Program-made: the position numbers and the translations under genes
Source of the DNA: PFJX01 sp031426735
Lineage (GTDB): Bacteria > Pseudomonadota > Gammaproteobacteria > Burkholderiales > Thiobacillaceae
DNA: 64,000 bases
Assembly: GCA_031426735.1 (NCBI GenBank)
Contig: JASJPK010000076.1
Location: 1 to 64,000, forward strand
Direction: 5' to 3'
In this document: positions 17,805-26,319 of the stretch, piece by piece
Numbering within the stretch: position 1 is the first letter of the stretch
Layout of the letters: each line of letters starts with the position of its first letter
The notes under the pieces: generated by a model
Databases searched by the model: none
Seen by the model: only the letters and a program-made list of their open reading frames with translations
What the model was told of the DNA's origin: nothing

Positions 17805-18953
17805 TTGAAAAAATCATGGGTGCTTCTGACTCTGATTGCCTTCCTGGCGGGGCCGGTATTGAGCGTGCCGGAGGTTCAGGCAGCCAGCCAGACCAAATCT
17901 CAAACGGTAAAGGCAAAAGCCAAAGTCAAGAAAGCCAAGGCCAAGTCGAGTTCGAAAGCCAAGCTCAAGGCCAAAGCCAAGGCCAAGAAAGTAACGCTTA
18001 AATCAGGCAAGAAAGGCTTCAAGGCAGCCAAGCGGGTCAGGGCAACGCATTATGTCCAGGCACCGCCGCCCGCGCTGCGCGCGATGCGTGCCGTATCCGC
18101 CGATACCTTGCAGGGCGACGAACTTGATTTGCGCGCTTCCGCCGCCTTGGTCATCGACCAGAAAAGCGGTGAGGCGCTCTATGCCAAGAACATCGATGTC
18201 CCCACGGCGATTGCTTCCATCACCAAGCTGATGACGGCAATGGTGACGCTGGATGCCGGTTTGCCGCTGAATGAAGAAATCGTCGTCAATAACGAGGATG
18301 TGGATCGACTTAAAGGTACCGGTTCGCGTCTGGCGCTGGGAACGCGTCTTACGCGCGAGGAGTTGTTGCATCTGGCCTTGATCGCATCGGAAAACCGCGC
18401 CGCGGCGGCGTTGTCGCGGGCTTATCCCGGCGGCAGAGAGGCTTTTGTCGCTGCGATGAATCGCAAGGCGCGCCAGATCGGTATGGCCGATACCCACTTC
18501 CTCGACGGCACCGGCCTCAATAGCGGTAATCGTGCCACAGCCGCCGATCTGGCAAAGATGGTCGACGCTGCCTATCGATATCCGCTCATCCGCGAGATAT
18601 CCAGTACCGGCAGTTACGATGTCTCCGTGCCGGGAACCCGTATGGTCCGTGTGCGTGAGAACGGCAAGATGCGCAAGGTGGCTCGCGCGGTGCAGCGCCA
18701 CATGGCCTTCAACAATACCAACAGTCTGACGCGCAGCAATGATTGGGACATTGGCGTCTCCAAGACCGGCTTCATCAACGAGGCGGGCCATTGCCTGGTG
18801 ATGCAGACCAACATCGCCGAGCAGAAGGTCATCATCGTGCTGCTCGACTCGATCGGAAAATGGGGTCGGATCGGCGACGCGCAGCGTATTCGCAAGTGGC
18901 TGGAGCACGATAGCCGGGTTGCCAGCCAGCACAGTTTGCGCACCTCGACCTGA
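17805..18953 (+). CDS. pbpG: D-alanyl-D-alanine endopeptidase (PBP7 type) with Lys/Ala-rich spacer
   Basis: Periplasmic low-molecular-weight penicillin-binding protein that cleaves peptide cross-links in murein. Active-site motifs are SITKLM (Ser-x-x-Lys), SEN and KTG. I prefer the TTG at 17805, seven bases after AGGGG, because it starts a clean signal peptide (KKSWVLLTLIAFLAG ... VQA) and gives 382 aa; an ATG at 17769 adds 12 polar residues. Between the signal peptide and the enzyme domain is an unusual stretch of about 60 residues made almost only of Lys, Ala, Ser and Val in K-A-K-A-K patterns, which may bind anionic wall or LPS. A weak TTGCCC-16-TATACA promoter lies about 90 bp upstream. 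Confidence 0.9.
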   Translation: MKKSWVLLTLIAFLAGPVLSVPEVQAASQTKSQTVKAKAKVKKAKAKSSSKAKLKAKAKAKKVTLKSGKKGFKAAKRVRATHYVQAPPPALRAMRAVSADTLQGDELDLRASAALVIDQKSGEALYAKNIDVPTAIASITKLMTAMVTLDAGLPLNEEIVVNNEDVDRLKGTGSRLALGTRLTREELLHLALIASENRAAAALSRAYPGGREAFVAAMNRKARQIGMADTHFLDGTGLNSGNRATAADLAKMVDAAYRYPLIREISSTGSYDVSVPGTRMVRVRENGKMRKVARAVQRHMAFNNTNSLTRSNDWDIGVSKTGFINEAGHCLVMQTNIAEQKVIIVLLDSIGKWGRIGDAQRIRKWLEHDSRVASQHSLRTST

Positions 18954-18974
18954 TCGAATTCATGACATCCCAAC

Positions 18975-19000
18975 AAAAAAGCGGCTGAGGCCGCTTTTTT
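18975..19000. terminator. Bidirectional-looking terminator after pbpG
   Basis: AAAAAAGCGGC TGAG GCCGCTTTTTT: perfect 11-bp stem, four-base loop and six Ts, 21 bp after the pbpG stop. Confidence 0.93.
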
Positions 19001-19164
19001 GTTGCTTATCGCAGCGCCAAGCCAGCATTGATGCGGCATGCGGATGTGCTGATATCCAAAATAATTGATAGCCATCAAGGAAGTAGGGACTGGCTAATTT
19101 CTACTATGCGTCCCAAGTCTCAATTGTGGGTTGTCCACGATTGTCGAAACCGTAGGAGGAGTCT

Positions 19165-19740
19165 ATGCGTTACAACCTGCTGATCACCCTTGCCGCCCTC
19201 GGGTTGGCTGCCCACCCGGTGTTGGCTGCCGGCCCCACCGAAGACCTGGCGCGCACCTGCAACAACTGCCACGGCATGAATGGCGTCTCGGTCGGCCCCT
19301 CGATGCCCAGCATCGGCGGCCTGTCCGAGCCCTATCTGAAGAACATGATGTTGCAATGGAAAAGCGGCGAGCGTTATTCCGCCACTATGGGCCGCCTGAT
19401 CAAGGGCTACAGCGATGAGCAGATCGCCGCCTTGGCCACCCACTTCTCGAAACTGCCCTGGACCCCCGTGGTGCAGAAGGCCGACGCCAAAATCGTCGCG
19501 CAAGGCAAAGCCGCGACCGAGCGTTGCGAGACCTGTCACGGCGATACCGGCGGCAAGCCCGACGATACCGACACCCCGATGCTCAACGGTCAATGGGCGC
19601 AGTACATGGAAATGGAGCTGATGAAGTACCGGGATGACTCGGTGAAGATGCCGCACAAGAAGATGCGCGGCAATTCCAAAAAGCTGGATGAGGCCGACGT
19701 AGCCGCCGTTGCCCAGTTCTACGCCGCTCAGCCCAAATAA
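19165..19740 (+). CDS. fccA: Flavocytochrome c sulfide dehydrogenase, diheme cytochrome subunit
   Basis: 191 aa periplasmic diheme c-type cytochrome with a signal peptide (LLITLAALGLAAHPVLA). Heme sites are CNNCHGMNG and CETCHGDTG, each heading a class I domain. It is encoded 11 bp upstream of the flavoprotein FccB, so it is the natural electron-accepting subunit of sulfide dehydrogenase, passing electrons from sulfide to the cytochrome pool. AGGAGGAG precedes the ATG. A soluble c4 alone would look similar; the gene pair decides the call. Confidence 0.88.
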   Translation: MRYNLLITLAALGLAAHPVLAAGPTEDLARTCNNCHGMNGVSVGPSMPSIGGLSEPYLKNMMLQWKSGERYSATMGRLIKGYSDEQIAALATHFSKLPWTPVVQKADAKIVAQGKAATERCETCHGDTGGKPDDTDTPMLNGQWAQYMEMELMKYRDDSVKMPHKKMRGNSKKLDEADVAAVAQFYAAQPK

Positions 19741-19751
19741 GGAGACCCCCC

Positions 19752-21074
19752 ATGAGTTTTAATCGTCGCGACTTCATCAAGACCGCAGCTACCACCTCGG
19801 TCCTCATTCCCCTCTCCGCCTGTGCAGCGCCGGGCAAGCGCTCCTCCGGCAGCACCAAAGCCAAGGTCATCGTGATCGGTGGCGGCTACGGCGGCGCCAC
19901 CGCCGCCAAGTACGTCAAGGTGCTCGACGGCAATATCGACGTCACCCTGATTGAGCGCAATCCGGTCTACACCTCCTGCCCGCTGTCGAACGAAGTCCTC
20001 TCCGGCGAGCGCGATCTGTCCAGCCTGCAAGTCGGCTATGACGGCCTCAAGAAGCGCGGCATCAACGTGATGACAGACGAAGTCACCGCGATCGACCCGG
20101 TCAAGAAGTCTGTCACCACCAAGAGCGGCAAGACCCTGTCCTACGATGCGCTGGTGGTCTCCCCCGGCATCGACTTCAACTACGCTGCGGTCGAAGGCTA
20201 TTCCGACGAACTGGCCAACGGCGACTTGCCGCACGCCTGGAAAGCGGGTCCGCAGACCCTGGTGCTGAAGAAACAACTGGAAGCCATGCCCGATGGCGGC
20301 AAGTTCATCATCAGCGTGCCGCCCGGCCCGTTCCGCTGCCCGCCCGGCCCCTACGAGCGCGCCGCCCAGGTCGCCAACTACCTGACCCATCACGGCAAGA
20401 CCAAATCCAAGGTGCTCATCCTCGACGCCAACGACTCCTTCTCCAAGAAGGGCCTGTTCGAGCAGGCCTGGGCCATGCAATACCCCGGCATGATCGAATG
20501 GGTGCCCGGCGCGCAGGACGGCAAGGTGCTCAAGATCGACGCCAAGAGCAAGACCGCGTTCACCGGCTTCGGCGAACACAAGGCCGACGTGCTCAACGTG
20601 ATCCCGCCGCATCATGCCGGCGGCATCGCCAAGGCCACCGGCCTGACCAATCCGAAGGGCTGGTGCAGCGTCGATATGCTGACCATGGAATCCACCGTGC
20701 AGAAGGACATCTACGTGGTGGGTGACTCCTGCGTACACGGCGACCTGCCCGAGTTCGGCGCGCCGAAGTCGGCACACTCCGCCAGCACCCAGGCCAAGGT
20801 CGCCGCCGGCGCCATCGTCGCCAAGCTGAACGGCATGGCCGCGCCGGAACCGTTCTTCGTCAACACCTGCTACAGCATCACCGCCCCGGGCTGGGGCTTC
20901 TCGGTAGTGCACGTCTACAAGGTGATCGACGGCAAGCTGAAGTATGTCAAGGAAGCCGGCGGCATTTCGCCGGTGAAGATGGACAGCGAGGCGCAGATGA
21001 AGCTCCAGCGCAAGCTCGAATCCGAGTACGCCGTCGGCTGGCTGAAAAACATCATGGCGGATTCGTTCGCCTGA
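19752..21074 (+). CDS. fccB: Flavocytochrome c sulfide dehydrogenase, flavoprotein subunit
   Basis: 440 aa. A twin-arginine-type leader (NRRDFIKTAATTS, then LSAC) directs export of the folded flavoprotein. The FAD Rossmann motif is VIVIGGGYGGATAA at about residue 39. Cys76 in YTSCPLSNE fits the flavin-linking Cys of FccB. Cys196 (FRCPPGPYERA) and Cys373 (NTCYS) match the redox-active Cys pair. The enzyme oxidises sulfide to sulfane sulfur or polysulfide and passes electrons to FccA. The LSAC motif could also be a lipobox. Strong RBS AAGGAG. No sox genes are present in the window. Confidence 0.92.
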   Translation: MSFNRRDFIKTAATTSVLIPLSACAAPGKRSSGSTKAKVIVIGGGYGGATAAKYVKVLDGNIDVTLIERNPVYTSCPLSNEVLSGERDLSSLQVGYDGLKKRGINVMTDEVTAIDPVKKSVTTKSGKTLSYDALVVSPGIDFNYAAVEGYSDELANGDLPHAWKAGPQTLVLKKQLEAMPDGGKFIISVPPGPFRCPPGPYERAAQVANYLTHHGKTKSKVLILDANDSFSKKGLFEQAWAMQYPGMIEWVPGAQDGKVLKIDAKSKTAFTGFGEHKADVLNVIPPHHAGGIAKATGLTNPKGWCSVDMLTMESTVQKDIYVVGDSCVHGDLPEFGAPKSAHSASTQAKVAAGAIVAKLNGMAAPEPFFVNTCYSITAPGWGFSVVHVYKVIDGKLKYVKEAGGISPVKMDSEAQMKLQRKLESEYAVGWLKNIMADSFA

Positions 21075-21225
21075 TCGTTTGTGTACACATCGACGAAGCT
21101 GACTTTGAACCGAAGGGGGCCTATGACAGATGTGCGAATAATCGTCTACGTTTAATCAATCGGTGGCCGCGCATTCATTTTGGGTGTCGCGGTCATTCAA
21201 GCAGTGACTTTTCAGGAGAGAGATC

Positions 21226-22947
21226 ATGAACTTAAAGAAAGTAGCAAGCCGTATGGCAATGGGGCTGGCCGCAGCCCTGTTCGCCTTCGGTGTGCAGGCG
21301 GCCGTGGATATTCCCGGTCCGAAACTGCCGCCGCCCGAGGCCGCCAAGGCGGCGCCGATTATTCCGGTGGAAGCCAAGAAGTGTTATTCCTGCCACGAGG
21401 ACATCGAGGACTTCCATACCAAGGGTCGCCATGCCACGGTGAACTGCGCGCATTGCCACACGAATGCCGCCGAGCACCAGAAACTGGCCAAGGGCAAAGA
21501 CTGGGGCGTGCGTCCGGAAACCAACAAGGACCATCGCGCCTGCGCTACCTGCCACGTTGAGCAGTACAACTCCTTCGTGCAGACCAATATGGAATCGAAG
21601 GCGCGTGTCGAGAAGGCCAGCTTCAAGAGCCGCTCGCCGCTGTTCGATAAGCTCATGGAAGGCTACGGCTTCACCAAGGAGCACAACGAACCGCGTTCGC
21701 ATGCCTTCATGCTGGTCGACCAGTGGGCCGTGGACCGCGCTTTCGGCGGCCGCATGCAGTTCAAGGACTGGACCTACATCAATAAGGCCGAACTGGCTGC
21801 CAATGGCGCCTGGAACGTGATCGTCGACAAAGAACCGTCCACCTCCGACCAGAAGCCGTTCATGCGCCAGACCGCGACCGCCGTCAATCCGGTGTGTATG
21901 AACTGCAAGACGCAGGATCACATCCTGGATTGGAAGTACATGGGCGACAAGGACCCGCGCGCCAAGTGGGACCGTACCTCGAAGCCGGTTGAATTTGCCC
22001 GTGGCGTCAACCACCCGCTGAACTGCTTCATGTGTCACGACCCGCACTCTGCCGGCCCCCGTGTCGTACGCGATGCGCTGATCCAGGCTGTGGTCGACCG
22101 CAAGGAAGGCACCTATCCGATGGATCCGGTGAAGAGCCAGCAAACCACCATGACCAAGGTCACCTTCCAGCGCGACGGCAAGGACTTCCGTGCCATCGGT
22201 CTGCTCAACAAGGCCGACTCCAACGTCATGTGCGCCCAGTGCCACGTGGAATACAACTGCGGCCCCGGCTTTGATTGCGCCGACAAGGAAAAGCCGTACT
22301 ACGTGAAGATGGACGATCCGCGTACCAACCTGTTCACCTGGACCAACGTGTTTGGCTACAAGGAGAAGATGGTTGGCCAGTACAAGTTCAAGGACTTCAA
22401 GCACGCCAGCACCGGCGCCTTGCTGCCCAAGATCCAGCATCCGGAAGCGGAAACCTTCTGGGGTTCCAAGCACGAGAAGGCGGGTGTGGAGTGTAAGGAC
22501 TGCCACATGACCAAGAAGCGCGCCGCCAACGGCAAGGTGACCACCAGCCACCAGCAGATTTCGCCGCGCTACAACCTGAAGGGTGCCTGTCTGACCTGCC
22601 ACAAGGATTGGACCGAGGATGATGCTCGCTACCACATGGAAGCCATCCAGGGTTATGTCCGCGGCAAGATGACCAAGGCCGAGTTCTGGATCGCCAACCT
22701 GATCGACGCGATCATGAAGGCCAAGGACGCCGGTGTTTCCAAGGACGTCATGGAGAAGGCCTACGACTTCCAGTACGACGCCAACCTGTACTGGGAATGG
22801 TGGACTGCCGAGAACTCCGACGGTTTCCACAACCCGGATCATGCACGCGAGTCGCTGACCCGCTCCATCGATGCATCTCAGGCCGGCATCAAGATGCTGA
22901 AAGAAGAGATCGCCAAGATGAAAGCGCCGGCTGTCGCTGCCAAGTAA
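21226..22947 (+). CDS. Octaheme nitrite reductase (ONR/TvNiR type)
   Basis: 573 aa with a signal peptide. There are eight heme sites: CYSCH (53), CAHCH (74), CATCH (106), CMNCK (224), CFMCH (267), CAQCH (336), CKDCH (423) and CLTCH (455). The fourth is the CxxCK catalytic heme with Lys ligand. Tyr343 and Cys345 in CAQCHVEYNC match the Tyr-x-Cys pair that is thioether-linked in Thioalkalivibrio octaheme nitrite reductase; IQHPE (His405) supplies the catalytic His, and His442 in TSHQQISP a distal ligand. Known relatives reduce nitrite to ammonia, and also hydroxylamine and sulfite. No NapC/NrfH-like quinol partner is adjacent. It lies 151 bp after fccB and has its own terminator. Confidence 0.9.
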   Translation: MNLKKVASRMAMGLAAALFAFGVQAAVDIPGPKLPPPEAAKAAPIIPVEAKKCYSCHEDIEDFHTKGRHATVNCAHCHTNAAEHQKLAKGKDWGVRPETNKDHRACATCHVEQYNSFVQTNMESKARVEKASFKSRSPLFDKLMEGYGFTKEHNEPRSHAFMLVDQWAVDRAFGGRMQFKDWTYINKAELAANGAWNVIVDKEPSTSDQKPFMRQTATAVNPVCMNCKTQDHILDWKYMGDKDPRAKWDRTSKPVEFARGVNHPLNCFMCHDPHSAGPRVVRDALIQAVVDRKEGTYPMDPVKSQQTTMTKVTFQRDGKDFRAIGLLNKADSNVMCAQCHVEYNCGPGFDCADKEKPYYVKMDDPRTNLFTWTNVFGYKEKMVGQYKFKDFKHASTGALLPKIQHPEAETFWGSKHEKAGVECKDCHMTKKRAANGKVTTSHQQISPRYNLKGACLTCHKDWTEDDARYHMEAIQGYVRGKMTKAEFWIANLIDAIMKAKDAGVSKDVMEKAYDFQYDANLYWEWWTAENSDGFHNPDHARESLTRSIDASQAGIKMLKEEIAKMKAPAVAAK

Positions 22948-22963
22948 GCGTAGTTAAGGTTTG

Positions 22964-22994
22964 AAAGGGAGCGGATAAATCCGCTCCCTTTTTT
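22964..22994 (+). terminator. Rho-independent terminator after octaheme reductase
   Basis: GGGAGCGGAT AA ATCCGCTCCC followed by TTTTTT; perfect 10-bp stem, 20 bp after the stop codon. Confidence 0.95.
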
Positions 22995-23037
22995 ATTTGG
23001 GAAACAGCAGTTGGCGATAAATGCCCTGTCCGTTGGT

Positions 23038-23065
23038 TGCAGGTGCGAATAAATTCGCACCTGCA
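23038..23065. repeat. Extragenic palindrome
   Basis: TGCAGGTGCGAAT AA ATTCGCACCTGCA: 13-bp perfect arms around two bases. Only one copy was seen in the window. It lacks the GTAGG head of the other palindromes but resembles other dispersed bacterial intergenic palindromes in size. It lies in the 302-bp gap between the octaheme gene and the convergent lipoprotein gene. Confidence 0.75.
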
Positions 23066-23158
23066 CTGCGTGCCAACTACGCTTTTTAGATTTATTCCGG
23101 GAGGCCTCGCTTCACCGCCTCAGTCGTATCTTGCTCGCTTCATTTACAGCGCACGGCA

Positions 23159-23204
23159 GCCACAAACAACAACGCCCGACATGTCGGGCGTTGTTGTTTG
23201 TGGC
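23159..23204. terminator. 46-bp perfect palindrome, possible bidirectional terminator
   Basis: Arms GCCACAAACAACAACGCC and its complement meet at GACATGTC, giving a self-complementary 46-mer with no mismatch. It sits between two convergent genes and 46 bp past the stop of the minus-strand lipoprotein gene. There is no clean T-tract, but the outer stem is A/C on one side and G/T on the other. A terminator or protein-binding palindrome is equally possible. Confidence 0.55.
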
Positions 23205-23249
23205 GCTAAACCGGTTCGCGCAGTCAGGAAATACCACCCAAGGCGATAT

Positions 23250-25154
23250 TCAATACAGCACGTTTTCCACCAACGATTTCGGTGCGCGTCGAATCACGTC
23301 GCCGGCTTTCTGATCGACACGAATCTCGACGACGCCGTTTTCACCGCTGTTGCCGGGTACGCCATAAGCGCCATTGGCGCCGCTGCTGCCTTCGCTGCCG
23401 GTTGCCGCCAGCGGAATCTGCTGCGAAGAATTGCTGCTCTGGTTGTTAGAGGTCGAAGCATCCGGCTGGGTATACAGGATAGAGCCCGCACTGCCGCCTT
23501 TGCCGCCGATGCCGCCATCGCCGCCCTTGCCGCCGTCGCCGCCCTGCGACAGCGGGACGAATGCAGTTTCCATGTCGGGGGTGGAGACGAGTACCAGCAC
23601 TTTGCCGCCATTGCCGCCATTGGCGCCGTTGCCGCCGTTGCCGCCGTTGCCGCCGCGACCGCCGCTGCCGCCGCCGTATTTGCCGTCGCCGCCTTTGCCG
23701 CCGCTGCCGCCGTTGCCGGCATTGCCGCCGTCACCGCCGGCACCGCCCAGCGAAGTGACTTGCAGCGGACGCTCGTTCAATTGACGCAGAAAATATTTGG
23801 GCGATTGACCCGGTCCGGTCACTTCGATCAGCGCAAGGCGAGTTTGTCCGTCGAGGGTGCGGACTTCCTGCGAAAGCACCTGAATGGCGGGGCCGTGTTG
23901 GGCATTGCGGCCCGGACCACCATGTGTGCCGTCGGTGCCGGAGGCGCCGGCGCCACCCAGGCCGACCGGGCTCGGGGAACCATTCGGTCCGTTGCTGCCG
24001 TTCTGGCCGGGGCGGCCATCGGTGCCCTTGTTGCCCTGCAGCTGGATGCTGTTTTGTTCCATCAACGGCAAGCCGTGCAGGAAGTCGGGCTGGATGACAT
24101 GGCTGGTGACCATGTCGTCACGGCCTTCGTAGGTTGCGAAAACCTTGTACGACTTGCCCACCATCGCCTGATAGTTCTCTTTCAACTTCAGCTGGTTGCT
24201 GGCTTCCTCGTACACCACGTTCTCGCCGATGATGCGCATTTTGCTGGCGAGCAGCGTGGGATTGTTGCCCTGGCGCGGGTAGGAATAGATGCGACCTTCG
24301 CGATCCTTGACCTGGAATTGCAGCGGCACGACGGAACCGGGGATTGCCGTAGCGACCTTGACCGTCGCATCGCCGAAATAGATGTCTTGCACGTCCTTGG
24401 CGTCCGGCCCTTCGACCAGCTGGAAGTCGGGCAGGAAGCGCGCGGTGTAGGTCTGGATCGGGTTGCCGCGATATTTGACGGTGACGCCATATCCCGTGTC
24501 CCCAACTGTCTTTCTGTCGTTGACGCCGCTGAGGGTGAAGTTCTGGCGGGAGAAATCCATGTTGACGGTTTCAATATCCAGCCGCTCGATGGGTAGCGCG
24601 TTCTTGGCATCGCCCAGGCCGAAATAACGACCTTCGTTATCCTTGACCTCGACTTTCAAAGGCAGGATCTGACCCGGCGCCATGCGGTCGCCATCCTTGA
24701 ATCCCTCGATCGCGACCACCATGCTGGCGACATCGCTGGCCGCCGGCCCGAGGATCATCGCCCAATCGGGCACGACGCTCAGTACGCCCTTGATTTCGGG
24801 TGCGTGTTTATAGGTGACGTTGATCTTGTAGCGGGTATCCGGCGACTGGCTGATGTCCTGCTGAAAGGTGAGCTTGTGGCTGGTCTGGTCGAACGTCGCG
24901 CCCGAAGCGGTAATCTCGAGATCAGCCCAGGGCAGACTGTTGTCGCTGGTGCTGAATACTTTGCCTTCCTTGTCCTGGATGCGCACTTCCAAGGGGGCCT
25001 GTTTGCCGGGCACGATGCGCTGTTTGGCATCGAGCCCGCCGGCGATGGGCTGGATCGACGCGACATTGATGACACCTGGCGCGGTACAGCCTGCCAGCAG
25101 CCCGGCGCCCAATAGCGCGACATACAAGGGCAATGCGGTGAAACGTCCGTTCAT
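23250..25154 (-). CDS. Lipoprotein with three tandem Ig-like domains and glycine-triplet repeats
   Basis: 634 aa. Signal peptide and lipobox LLAGC put a lipidated Cys at 23. Residues ~40-365 hold three homologous units of ~110 aa, each with a P-L-x-V-x-x-(K/Q)-D-x-E-G-x-x-(F/Y) strand pair (RIQDKEGKVF, EVKDNEGRYF, QVKDREGRIY). Gly-rich stretches then alternate with short ordered segments: GTDGRPGQNGSNGPNG-type near 380, GGDGGNAGNGGSGGKGG near 470-515, and further blocks near 540 and 590. These suit a collagen-like or polyglycine-II fibre. Last gene of a four-gene minus-strand unit; AGGAGG before the ATG. Surface location is inferred and function is unknown. Confidence 0.8.
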   Translation of the reverse strand: MNGRFTALPLYVALLGAGLLAGCTAPGVINVASIQPIAGGLDAKQRIVPGKQAPLEVRIQDKEGKVFSTSDNSLPWADLEITASGATFDQTSHKLTFQQDISQSPDTRYKINVTYKHAPEIKGVLSVVPDWAMILGPAASDVASMVVAIEGFKDGDRMAPGQILPLKVEVKDNEGRYFGLGDAKNALPIERLDIETVNMDFSRQNFTLSGVNDRKTVGDTGYGVTVKYRGNPIQTYTARFLPDFQLVEGPDAKDVQDIYFGDATVKVATAIPGSVVPLQFQVKDREGRIYSYPRQGNNPTLLASKMRIIGENVVYEEASNQLKLKENYQAMVGKSYKVFATYEGRDDMVTSHVIQPDFLHGLPLMEQNSIQLQGNKGTDGRPGQNGSNGPNGSPSPVGLGGAGASGTDGTHGGPGRNAQHGPAIQVLSQEVRTLDGQTRLALIEVTGPGQSPKYFLRQLNERPLQVTSLGGAGGDGGNAGNGGSGGKGGDGKYGGGSGGRGGNGGNGGNGANGGNGGKVLVLVSTPDMETAFVPLSQGGDGGKGGDGGIGGKGGSAGSILYTQPDASTSNNQSSNSSQQIPLAATGSEGSSGANGAYGVPGNSGENGVVEIRVDQKAGDVIRRAPKSLVENVLY

Positions 25155-25217
25155 GTTCGGCCTCCTGAAAGTCCTGATGTGATGTTCAATGCAGTGGGAT
25201 TAGTGTGGCGTTACTAG

Positions 25218-26234
25218 CTAACGAATCTGCCACGATTCTTTTTCGAATTTGCCATTCGGATAGCGTCTGCGATATTCACGCGCACATTGGGCGTCGCGCG
25301 TTTTCAGACAGCGATTCCACAGCGCGATTTCCTCGCTATCCAGTTTACTCAAGCCATCCTCGCGCGACAGGCGGTTTTCCGTGCTGGTCAGGCGCTCCTT
25401 GGCGAGACGGGCAAGGTGGCTCTTCGGGAAAGTTTGCAGAAAGCTCTGCCAGGCGCGGACATCCTTGCCGGTTTTCAGGCAACGCGACCAGGCTGCAGCT
25501 TCATCGTCCGTGATTGCGCGCAAGTTGGCGAAAGGCGTGTAGACCTGGCCCACGTCGCGTTTGACAACGGCCCACTGCGCGTCTTGCACTTTGAGGACGC
25601 GCAGAATCTCGCCGCTGGCAAATTCGCTGATGCTGATCGACTGGGCCGAAGGGCGCAGTTGCAAGGCGGTTTCGCGAAACACCAGGTAAGGTCCGGCGAT
25701 GCGGGGATAGCCGGCTTCGAGTTCGCTTTGCAGCGCTTTTCCCTTTTCTGAGTGGACACTGAATGGAAACGTGGCGAGGAAAGTGTCGACCGCGCGCAAG
25801 TCCGGCGCCTCTTCGAGTTCGCCCCAGAGCTTTTCTTCTTCAGTCAGCGCGACGCCGGGCATCTCTCCGGGCTTGGATGGCGTGACTTCGGCGCGTATCC
25901 GGTATTTGTAGCAGCCATCCTTGTCCCACTTGCTTTCCAGTACCTCGGTGATGCGCACCTTGCCGGTCGACATGATCTTGATGACGTCTTCCTCAAGCGT
26001 GCCGATGGAGACCCGGCTTTGTGCCCTGACTTGCGTTGCAGCCTGTTCGGCGGCACGCCGTTTGGCTTCGTCGCGGGCGACTTCTTCCGTCTGCTTGCGC
26101 GATTTATCGTCGCCCATGCAGGCACTGCCCTCGGCTTCGGTAAGAAACGGCTTTTCCTTGAGGTCTGCGGCGCAATGGCCTGCGCCAGTCCAGGCAATAA
26201 GACAGAGCAGACTGGCAGGGATTAGATAACGCAT
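25218..26234 (-). CDS. Secreted protein with LPP20/FlgT-like N-domain and SH3-like domain
   Basis: 338 aa with a signal peptide (LIPASLLCLIAWTGAGHCA). Residues ~45-120 resemble the LPP20/FlgT N-terminal fold: a long helix EVARDEAKRRAAEQAATQV, then strands up to CYKYRIRAEV. Residues ~190-245 look like a bacterial SH3 domain (ISEFASGEILRVLKVQDAQWAVVK). The C-terminal ~90 residues contain two related helical units with AAAWSRCLKTG and IALWNRCLKTR, a Sel1/TPR-like duplicated motif. GGAG precedes the ATG. It lies between the FecR-like and Gly-rich lipoprotein genes. Function unknown; periplasmic scaffold or assembly role is inference. Confidence 0.72.
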   Translation of the reverse strand: MRYLIPASLLCLIAWTGAGHCAADLKEKPFLTEAEGSACMGDDKSRKQTEEVARDEAKRRAAEQAATQVRAQSRVSIGTLEEDVIKIMSTGKVRITEVLESKWDKDGCYKYRIRAEVTPSKPGEMPGVALTEEEKLWGELEEAPDLRAVDTFLATFPFSVHSEKGKALQSELEAGYPRIAGPYLVFRETALQLRPSAQSISISEFASGEILRVLKVQDAQWAVVKRDVGQVYTPFANLRAITDDEAAAWSRCLKTGKDVRAWQSFLQTFPKSHLARLAKERLTSTENRLSREDGLSKLDSEEIALWNRCLKTRDAQCAREYRRRYPNGKFEKESWQIR

Positions 26235-26319
26235 GGTTTCTCCAGGGAAATACGGCTGCGCGGCTTATGTTGAGGAGCCGGATTTGAATGGGCAAATGGG
26301 GTTTGCATCGTTGGTCGGG

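Noticed and set aside
21226..22947. MccA-type sulfite reductase or pentaheme NrfA
   Set aside because: There is no long-spaced CX15-17CH motif as in MccA, and eight heme sites rather than five exclude NrfA. The Tyr-x-Cys pair fits the octaheme nitrite reductase.
23480..23760. CRISPR-like or satellite array of GCCGCC units
   Set aside because: Units are codon-phased and encode glycine triplets inside one open frame; there are no spacers.
23037..24596. 519-aa plus-strand frame across the glycine-repeat gene
   Set aside because: It is an Ala/Val-rich shadow of the Gly-repeat codons; the minus strand has a signal peptide, lipobox and strong RBS.
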